This document shows, in pieces, positions 1 to 5,007 of a DNA stretch of 9,738 nt. Where the stretch lies: assembly GCA_947068385.1 (NCBI GenBank), contig CAMTBF010000105.1:1-9738 (forward strand), in the 5' to 3' direction. The translations under genes were made by a program, and so were the position numbers. Origin of the DNA: an uncultured Lachnospiraceae bacterium (GTDB lineage: Bacteria; Bacillota; Clostridia; Lachnospirales; Lachnospiraceae). Each line of letters starts with the position of its first letter. Positions within the stretch are counted from its first letter, which is position 1. The notes under the pieces are model-generated. The model was not told where the DNA came from. It saw only the letters and a list, made by a program, of their open reading frames with translations, and did not search any database.

Positions 1-24
1 TTCAGACGTGTGCTCTTCCGATCT
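1..24 (+). other. Illumina TruSeq adapter remnant (non-biological)
   Basis: These 24 bases, ending in GCTCTTCCGATCT, are identical to the 3' end of the standard TruSeq read-2 adapter as I know it. They sit exactly at the left edge, so they are untrimmed library sequence rather than genome. The open reading frame of the permease runs through them, and a GTG at position 10 would be taken as its start by a gene caller, adding five adapter-encoded residues (M-L-F-R-S). Genomic sequence is taken to begin at about position 25, although the exact junction cannot be fixed to the base. Confidence 0.95.
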
Positions 25-894
25 GATCTTATCTGTCAACACATCATTCTGGTAGCGCTCTGTTCCATCTTCCTGTTTTTGGTGGCATACCCATTATATT
101 ATGTACTGATAGCGTCCGTGTCGGATCCTTACGACGTATACGCGGGCAAGACCTTCCTCCTGCCCAGCCAGCTCACCCTGGAGGGCTACAAGGCGGTGTT
201 CGCCGATGCCAGCATCCTGACGGGATTGCTGAACAGCTTCAAATACACCGTCATCGGAACCGTATTCTCCGTGGTGGTGCTCTACCTGGCGGCTTACCCC
301 CTGAGCGTGAAGACCCTGCCCGGCAGGAAGTGGCTGAGCATCTTCTTTATCATCACCATGTACTTCGGAGGCGGCATGGTGCCCACCTACCTGGTGGTGA
401 AGCAGACCGGGCTGATCAACAATATCTGGTCCCTGTTCCTCCCTGGCGGCGTGGGCGTGGGGAACATGATCATCGTGCGGAACTTCTTTGAGAACAACAT
501 CCCCAAGGAGATGACCGAGGCGGCGGACATCGACGGCGCTTCCAAATGGGCCACCTTCATCAAGATTGTGGTGCCCCTGAGCCGCTCCATCATGGCGGTG
601 ATGGTGGTGTTCAGCATGGTGGCCTACTGGAACGACTGGTTCACGGCCATGATCTACCTGCCCTCCCCCAGCAGGGCCCCATTGCCTCTGGTGCTGCGCA
701 ACATCCTGATCAAGAGCTCGGCCAGCGCCAGCCAGGCCAGCACCATCTCCGGCGGGTTCGCGGAGCTGAACAGGATGACGGAGATGATCAAGTTTTCTTC
801 CATTATCATAGCGGCGGCTCCCATGCTGGCAATGTATCCCTTCGTGCAGAAGTACTTTGAAAAAGGATTCATGGCGGGCGCGGTGAAGGGATGA
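25..894 (+). CDS. Carbohydrate ABC transporter permease, LplC/YtcP type (5' partial)
   Basis: Membrane-spanning subunit of a CUT1-type sugar importer. 289 genomic residues are present, and roughly 15-20 N-terminal residues are probably missing because the contig begins here. About six hydrophobic spans can be seen, near residues 5-32, 72-93, 103-125, 133-151, 187-211 and 257-276. The cytoplasmic EAA loop that docks on the ATPase is intact at residues 165-185: EAA, then IDGA, then I-x-x-PL. The family's C-terminal hallmark is present, with YPF-x-QKYF followed by the ending GAVKG. In this family the usual order is two permeases followed by the binding protein, so the other permease probably lies just off the left edge. 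The stop codon is followed by a binding-protein gene 47 nt downstream, which suggests one operon. The transported sugar cannot be read from this subunit. Confidence 0.9.
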   Translation, partial: DLICQHIILVALCSIFLFLVAYPLYYVLIASVSDPYDVYAGKTFLLPSQLTLEGYKAVFADASILTGLLNSFKYTVIGTVFSVVVLYLAAYPLSVKTLPGRKWLSIFFIITMYFGGGMVPTYLVVKQTGLINNIWSLFLPGGVGVGNMIIVRNFFENNIPKEMTEAADIDGASKWATFIKIVVPLSRSIMAVMVVFSMVAYWNDWFTAMIYLPSPSRAPLPLVLRNILIKSSASASQASTISGGFAELNRMTEMIKFSSIIIAAAPMLAMYPFVQKYFEKGFMAGAVKG

Positions 895-925
895 TGCAGA
901 GGAAGGCTGATTTGGAGAAAGGTCT

Positions 926-933
926 AAGAGGAG
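926..933 (+). promoter_or_regulatory. Shine-Dalgarno site deciding the start of the solute-binding protein
   Basis: AAGAGGAG lies 8 nt upstream of the ATG at 942. The frame is also open from an ATG at 891 overlapping the permease stop, but that start would put 17 charged residues ahead of the signal peptide and has no comparable site. The ATG at 942 is therefore preferred. Confidence 0.75.
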
Positions 934-941
934 ATTCGATT

Positions 942-2627
942 ATGAACAAGAGGAATGACTACAATTATAGGGTAAGGCTTGTGCCCTGCGCCCTGGCCAT
1001 GGGCCTGTCGCTGACCACGGCAGCCTGTGGGAATAAGGATTACGGACACCATGAAAAGGGGGTGGCCAACCCGGATGCCACCCAGACGCAGTTCGCCATC
1101 ATGGGCGGCCAGGGCGCGCTGAGCCCGGGCTATGACGACAATCAGGTATTAAAACAGCTCCAGGCCGATGCCGGGATCGGCATAGAGTGGACCACCATGA
1201 GCGAGTCCCTGGGCGAGCAGGTGAACATCCGCATCGCGGGCGACGAGCTCCCGGACGCGTTCATGGGCGTGGGATTCAGCAATTACGACATCTCCCGCTA
1301 CGGGGACGACGGCACCTTCATCGACCTGACCCCCTACCTGACGGAGGAGTACATGCCCAACCTGGCGAAGATCCTGGAGGAGAACCCGGACATCCGCAGC
1401 GCCATCACCATGGACGACGGCTATATCTACGGCCTGCCCGCGGGGGAGCGCATGGGCACCGGCGGCATCGGGGCACCGGAGGACTACAGCATCTACTCCA
1501 TCCCCCAGTTCTCCATGATCAACAAGGCGTGGCTGGACGACCTGGGACTGGAGGTGCCCACTACCCTGGAGGAGCTCCACACGGCCCTGAAGGCCTTCCG
1601 GGACAATGACATGAGCGCCAGATATTACGGCAACGCGCCGGGCAGCACCATCCCCATGAGCACGGGCTTCGACCAGTGGTGCTGGGGGCAGAACATCTTC
1701 TACGCGGGCTTCGGCTTTACCAACTGGCCCAACGATGTGTGCAACGACCTGGTGCTGAACAGCGACGGAACAGTGGAGTTCATGAGCGTGACGGACGCCT
1801 ACCGGGACGCAATCACCTATTTCCACGACTGGTACGCGGAGGGGCTGATGGACGTGGAGATGTTCAGCCAGGACTCCACCCAGCTGATAGCAAAGTGCTC
1901 CCAGGGCTATGTGGGCGTGTCCACCTGGTGGTACATCGAGGAGCTGATGGGGGAATACGCCGGGGACTATGTGTTCCTGCCCGTCCTGGACGGCCCTGAC
2001 GGCACCCACAACGTGACCGTCCGCACCGGAGGCGGCATCAACAGCGGACAGCTCAACATCACCAAGAAATGCAAGAGCCCCGCCAACCTGCTGAGGTTCT
2101 TTGACATGTGGTATGCCCCCGAAACCGTCATGCAGCTCCAGTACGGCCCCATCGGCACCTACTTCACGGAGCAGGATCAGGACGGCGTATGGCTGAGCAT
2201 CTCGGACGAGGAGAGCCGGGAGAAGTACGGAAAGGGCTCCGGAGAGCTGAAGGGCGAATGCGAGGTGTTCGGGCCGAAGCTGATTCTCAGCGACTATTAC
2301 CTGACCACCTTCAAGATGGAGGACAGGGCCATCGAGCGGCTGACGGATCTGTACGAGTACTGGATGCCCTATGTGTCGGATACCTCCACCTACCCCGTGG
2401 ACTGTGTGTTCACCGGCAGGGAGCTGGACGACATCGACTGGTACAGGGCGGACTTCGAGAGCGCCGTGTCGGAGCAGGAGGGCCTGTGGATCAAGAACGG
2501 CGGCCCCACGGACGCGGAGTGGGAGGCCTATATCGAGCATCTGCGGAAGAAATGCGGCATGGATAAGCTGCTGAAGGTGTATCAGGACGCCTATGACCGC
2601 TACTCCGGGAAGGTGACGGCTGAGTGA
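942..2627 (+). CDS. Extracellular sugar-binding lipoprotein of ABC transporter (YtcQ/LipO type)
   Basis: Solute-binding protein of the importer, anchored outside the membrane, which captures the sugar and delivers it to the permeases. 561 residues from ATG 942. The N-terminus has basic residues (K3, R4, R10, R12), a hydrophobic stretch at about 13-28 and a lipobox-like T-A-A-C with the lipidated cysteine at residue 29. The -3 residue is Thr rather than the usual Leu, so the box is slightly atypical. The mature protein contains the family pattern GDELPDAF near residues 100-107 and, further on, an ID-LTPYL segment followed by DDGYIYGLPAG near 158-168. At about 560 residues it is longer than classical maltose-binding proteins but normal for the LplA/YtcQ group that pairs with LplC-type permeases. 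Its position directly after the permease supports one operon. Ligand specificity is not visible; the adjacent GH32 gene suggests a fructose-containing saccharide. Confidence 0.88.
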   Translation: MNKRNDYNYRVRLVPCALAMGLSLTTAACGNKDYGHHEKGVANPDATQTQFAIMGGQGALSPGYDDNQVLKQLQADAGIGIEWTTMSESLGEQVNIRIAGDELPDAFMGVGFSNYDISRYGDDGTFIDLTPYLTEEYMPNLAKILEENPDIRSAITMDDGYIYGLPAGERMGTGGIGAPEDYSIYSIPQFSMINKAWLDDLGLEVPTTLEELHTALKAFRDNDMSARYYGNAPGSTIPMSTGFDQWCWGQNIFYAGFGFTNWPNDVCNDLVLNSDGTVEFMSVTDAYRDAITYFHDWYAEGLMDVEMFSQDSTQLIAKCSQGYVGVSTWWYIEELMGEYAGDYVFLPVLDGPDGTHNVTVRTGGGINSGQLNITKKCKSPANLLRFFDMWYAPETVMQLQYGPIGTYFTEQDQDGVWLSISDEESREKYGKGSGELKGECEVFGPKLILSDYYLTTFKMEDRAIERLTDLYEYWMPYVSDTSTYPVDCVFTGRELDDIDWYRADFESAVSEQEGLWIKNGGPTDAEWEAYIEHLRKKCGMDKLLKVYQDAYDRYSGKVTAE

Positions 2628-2713
2628 GCTGGCAGTGCATATATGCAACCTATATGGAACAGGCTCTGGAAAAGCTGTTGCGGAATCTGGAATTAAGTGG
2701 CATACTGGAGTAA
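2624..2713 (+). CDS. Possible 29-codon small ORF overlapping the binding-protein stop
   Basis: A GTG at 2624 overlaps the TGA of the binding protein (GTGA) and opens a 29-residue frame ending in TAA at 2711-2713. GGGAAGG at 2607-2613 lies 10 nt upstream and could serve as a ribosome binding site. An internal ATG at 2654 would give a 19-residue peptide. The C-terminal two-thirds (from MEQALEKLL) is leucine-rich with spacing suited to an amphipathic helix. I recognise no family. Short frames are frequent in G+C-rich DNA, so this may be chance or a remnant of a longer sequence. The reason to list it is that it and the next mini-ORF together cover the whole gap to the GH32 gene. Confidence 0.25.
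   Translation: MSWQCIYATYMEQALEKLLRNLELSGILE
2636..2647. repeat. Perfect 12-bp palindrome TGCATATATGCA
   Basis: The 12 bases read the same on both strands and lie 9 nt after the binding-protein stop codon. Such a short A/T-centred palindrome could be an operator for a dimeric regulator, the edge of an intergenic repeat, or chance. No second copy was noticed in the window. Confidence 0.4.
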
Positions 2714-2718
2714 GGAAA

Positions 2719-2808
2719 ATGTCTTCGCAGGACGGCTGGGCCATTTTCGGCTCGCCGCCGCCCTGCGGGGAAATCATAGAACAAAAAGGGGCACGGAATC
2801 AGATATGA
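2719..2808 (+). CDS. Possible 29-codon small ORF overlapping the GH32 start (ATGA)
   Basis: ATG at 2719 is preceded by GGAG (2707-2710) at a spacing of 8 nt. The frame runs 29 codons and stops with TGA at 2806-2808, overlapping the ATG of the GH32 gene as ATGA. The peptide is polar, with a PPPCG segment in the middle, and resembles nothing I recognise. The GH32 gene itself has only a weak ribosome binding site, so ribosomes ending here could re-initiate on it. That would make this a leader ORF rather than a functional protein. Equally, it may be fortuitous. Confidence 0.25.
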   Translation: MSSQDGWAIFGSPPPCGEIIEQKGARNQI

Positions 2809-4292
2809 CAAGTCAGACACTATGGGAAGCGCGCAAATATGAGGAGACCTTCGGGAAGGCGATCCGGAAGGAGGAGAGGCCAAAGTTCCACCTCTCCCCC
2901 CGGGTGGGATGGATGAACGATCCCAACGGGTTCTCCTGGCATGACGGGAAATACCACATGTTCTACCAGTACCACCCCTATGACTCCCACTGGGGCCCTA
3001 TGCACTGGGGCCACGCGGTGAGCGAGGATCTCCTGCACTGGGAATACCTGCCCGCGGCGCTGGCCCCCGATGAAATCTACGACAGGGACGGATGCTTCTC
3101 CGGAAGCGCATTGACCTTGCCGGACGGCAGGCAGCTGCTGATGTACACGGGAGTGGTGAAGGAGCGGCAGGCGGACGGGAGCTGCCATGAGGTGCAGACC
3201 CAGTGCCTGGCCGTGGGGGACGGCACGGACTACGTGAAATATGAGAACAACCCCGTCCTGGACGAAAGGGACGTCCCCGAGGGCGGCAGCAGGAACGATT
3301 TTAGGGATCCCAAAATGTGGCGGGAGGAGGACGGCTCCTACCGCTGCGTCATCGGCAACAGGCCCGCGGACGGCAGCGGCCAGATCCTGCTGTATGCCAG
3401 CCCGGATGGATTCAAATGGAATTACGTGAAGAAACTGGCAGAAAACGGGAACCGCTTCGGAAAGATGTGGGAATGCCCCGACTTCTTCCCCCTGGACGGG
3501 AAGTGGGTGCTGCTCACCAGCCCCCAGGACATGCTCCCTTCCGGCTTCGAGTACCATAACGGCAACGGGACGCTGTGCCTGATCGGGGATTACGACAAAG
3601 AGACGCAGGACTTTGCGGAGCAGAGCGACCAGTCCATCGACTACGGAATCGACTTCTACGCGCCCCAGACGGTGCTCACGCCGGACGGACGCCGGGTGAT
3701 GATAGGCTGGATGCAGAACTGGGACACCTGCAACCACCGCAGAGTCCAGGAGGAGCCCTGGTTCGGCCAGATGAGCCTGCCCAGGGAGCTGTCCATAAAG
3801 AACGGCCGCCTGTACCAGAAGCCGGTGCGGGAGCTGGAGCAGATGCGCTCCGGCCAGGTCGCCTACACGGACGTCACAGTCTCCGGCCTGGTGAAGCTGG
3901 AGGGAGTCAGCGGCCGCAGGATAGACATGGAGCTCACTGTCCGCCCCGCCGAGGGCTGCGACCTGTACCGGAAATTCGCGGTCCGCTTTGCCCAGAGCGA
4001 ATCCTGCTACACCTCCCTGAGCTTCCGCCCGGCGGAGTCGGTGCTGAAGATAGACAGGAAGTTCTCCGGCTCCAGGCGGGCCATCATCCACCAGAGGCGC
4101 AGCCTGGTGAACCACCGGGCCGGGGAGCTGAAGCTGCGGATCGTCCTGGACCGGTTCAGCGCCGAGATCTTCGTCAATGAGGGGGAGCAGGTCCTCTCCG
4201 CCGTGCTGTACACGGAGCAGGAGGCGGACGGCATTTCCTTCATCGCGGACGGGACTGTGGGCGTGGATGTGACGAAATACGATTTGGTGTAA
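2805..4292 (+). CDS. Glycoside hydrolase family 32 beta-fructosidase (sucrose/sucrose-6-phosphate hydrolase type)
   Basis: Hydrolyses terminal beta-D-fructofuranosyl bonds in sucrose, sucrose-6-phosphate or short fructans. It acts in the cytosol, since no signal peptide is seen. 495 residues from ATG 2805, normal for intracellular GH32 enzymes. The frame is open from GTG 2697, but those 36 extra residues are unlike the family N-terminus. The five-bladed propeller spans about residues 27-330 and carries all three catalytic signatures: WMNDPNG at 36-42 (nucleophile D39), FRDPK at 166-170 (transition-state stabiliser D168) and WECPD at 222-226 (acid/base E223). The C-terminal beta-sandwich covers about 355-495. 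The visible ribosome site is weak (ACGGA, 7 nt upstream, or GGGG, 13 nt upstream). It follows an ABC importer rather than a PTS gene, which favours an unphosphorylated substrate; ScrB-like activity on sucrose-6-phosphate cannot be excluded. Confidence 0.93.
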   Translation: MTSQTLWEARKYEETFGKAIRKEERPKFHLSPRVGWMNDPNGFSWHDGKYHMFYQYHPYDSHWGPMHWGHAVSEDLLHWEYLPAALAPDEIYDRDGCFSGSALTLPDGRQLLMYTGVVKERQADGSCHEVQTQCLAVGDGTDYVKYENNPVLDERDVPEGGSRNDFRDPKMWREEDGSYRCVIGNRPADGSGQILLYASPDGFKWNYVKKLAENGNRFGKMWECPDFFPLDGKWVLLTSPQDMLPSGFEYHNGNGTLCLIGDYDKETQDFAEQSDQSIDYGIDFYAPQTVLTPDGRRVMIGWMQNWDTCNHRRVQEEPWFGQMSLPRELSIKNGRLYQKPVRELEQMRSGQVAYTDVTVSGLVKLEGVSGRRIDMELTVRPAEGCDLYRKFAVRFAQSESCYTSLSFRPAESVLKIDRKFSGSRRAIIHQRRSLVNHRAGELKLRIVLDRFSAEIFVNEGEQVLSAVLYTEQEADGISFIADGTVGVDVTKYDLV

Positions 4293-4298
4293 CGCATA

Positions 4299-4330
4299 GC
4301 GGCAGCCCGGTCTTAAATCCGGGCTGCCGC
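4299..4330. terminator. Strong hairpin between convergent genes, no U-tract
   Basis: GCGGCAGCCCGG (4299-4310) and its perfect complement CCGGGCTGCCGC (4319-4330) form a 12-bp G+C-rich stem with an 8-nt loop. It starts 6 nt after the GH32 stop and 46 nt before the stop of the convergent MGMT-like gene, where a bidirectional terminator would be expected. Neither side has a run of T after the stem, so it is not a textbook intrinsic terminator. It may instead block 3' exonucleases or work with a termination factor. Confidence 0.6.
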
Positions 4331-4376
4331 GTCCGCTGCCATCTGCATGAAGGGCAAGGCGGATCTGCGCCGCATG

Positions 4377-4853
4377 TCACAGGGCAAGCAGCGCCTGCTC
4401 GTAATCCTTCACGTAATACCGGATGTTCGTCCTGCCCCTCTGTAGTATGGTATGCCCCTCCTTCTCCAGCAGCCCCTTCTGCGCCTCTACGCCGCCGGGA
4501 TACTTGGCGTTCAGCTCCCCGTTGGCCTTCAGCGTCCGCCAGTAGGGCGTCTCGTCCCCGGAGCGCTGGTAGCTGGCCCAGGCCGCGATGGAGACGAAGA
4601 TCCCCGCGGTGATAGGATCCGTGAAATCCGCGCCGTTCTCCCTGGCCAGATGCTCCCGGATGGCGCCCACGGTGATAAGCTTCCCCCGGGGCACCTTCCG
4701 CATGATCTCGTCATAAGCGGCAGGAGGAGCAAAATACATCCGCTCCCCGCCGTACTTTTTGATGGAAGCCTCATCTGTCAGGACCTGGATCTTCGGCATG
4801 TCCTTGGCATCCCGCAGCATCGCGTTGAAATCCTTCTTATCTTCATTGGCCAT
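4377..4853 (-). CDS. MGMT family (alkyltransferase-like) protein lacking the acceptor cysteine
   Basis: 158 residues from the ATG at 4853. An in-frame GTG at 4862 lies inside the ribosome site itself and is rejected. Residues about 44-135 resemble the DNA-binding domain of O6-alkylguanine-DNA alkyltransferases: an MRKVPRGKLITVGAI segment corresponding to the 'vP-G-v-tYG-iA' helix, and TPYWRT followed by ANGEL, then PGG and QK-LLE-EG near the end. In active enzymes the signature is PCHRV with the methyl-accepting Cys. Here the aligned residues are P103-Y104-W105-R106, so no repair by methyl transfer is expected. Known alkyltransferase-like proteins (PWHR in E. coli YbaZ/Atl) bind alkylated bases and flag them for nucleotide excision repair, and a similar sensing role is the best guess. 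The region matching the arginine finger also looks altered (ITAGIF near 81-86), so DNA binding is not certain. It is transcribed convergently to the GH32 gene and divergently from the GDPD gene. Confidence 0.75.
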   Translation of the reverse strand: MANEDKKDFNAMLRDAKDMPKIQVLTDEASIKKYGGERMYFAPPAAYDEIMRKVPRGKLITVGAIREHLARENGADFTDPITAGIFVSIAAWASYQRSGDETPYWRTLKANGELNAKYPGGVEAQKGLLEKEGHTILQRGRTNIRYYVKDYEQALLAL

Positions 4854-4861
4854 TCCTGTCA

Positions 4862-4870
4862 CCTCCTCCC
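4862..4870 (-). promoter_or_regulatory. Shine-Dalgarno site deciding the start of the MGMT-like gene
   Basis: On the minus strand this reads GGGAGGAGG, an almost perfect anti-16S match. AGGAGG ends 8 nt before the ATG at 4853. The alternative GTG begins on the last G of the site, too close for initiation. Confidence 0.75.
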
Positions 4871-4873
4871 ATC

Positions 4874-4902
4874 ATGATAGCAGAGCGCCGAGGGCCATGC
4901 AA
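4874..4902 (-). promoter_or_regulatory. Weak candidate promoter for the MGMT-like gene
   Basis: Read on the minus strand, TTGCAT (4902-4897) is separated by exactly 17 nt from TATCAT (4879-4874). The -10 matches the sigma-A consensus at five of six bases, the -35 only at three. A start 7 nt downstream would fall at about 4867, leaving a leader of only some 14 nt that begins within the ribosome binding site. That is tight but possible. The -10 hexamer is the same as in the guaA promoter. Confidence 0.3.
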
Positions 4903-4930
4903 TGAGGCGGTTCAAAAAATTTACTCGTTA

Positions 4931-4959
4931 TTGACTTTTCCGGCGGATTCGCCCATAAT
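4931..4959 (+). promoter_or_regulatory. Near-consensus sigma-A promoter for the GDPD gene
   Basis: TTGACT (4931-4936) and CATAAT (4954-4959) are separated by exactly 17 nt, and each hexamer differs from consensus at one base. They sit in a short A+T-richer island of an otherwise G+C-rich region. Transcription would begin near 4966, giving a leader of about 42 nt before the ATG at 5008. Confidence 0.75.
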
Positions 4960-5007
4960 TGTCTTATCGGACCGCGAGATCCGCGAAGCGTACACGGGAA
5001 AGCTAGG

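Noticed and set aside
2678..2706. Possible internal promoter TTGCGG-17-CATACT before the GH32 gene
   Set aside because: Only three and four of six bases match consensus, which is too weak to call without transcript data.
1149..2777. 542-codon minus-strand frame across the binding-protein gene
   Set aside because: Same shadow effect: composition-driven and without recognisable motifs, whereas the plus strand encodes a complete lipoprotein with signal peptide and ribosome site.
2697..2804. N-terminal extension of the GH32 protein from GTG 2697
   Set aside because: Family members begin about 35-40 residues before WMNDPNG, which matches ATG 2805. The extension has no homologous look and GTG 2697 has no ribosome site.
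2820..4115. 431-codon minus-strand frame across the GH32 gene
   Set aside because: Antisense to all three GH32 catalytic motifs; its own translation is biased and has no family signature.
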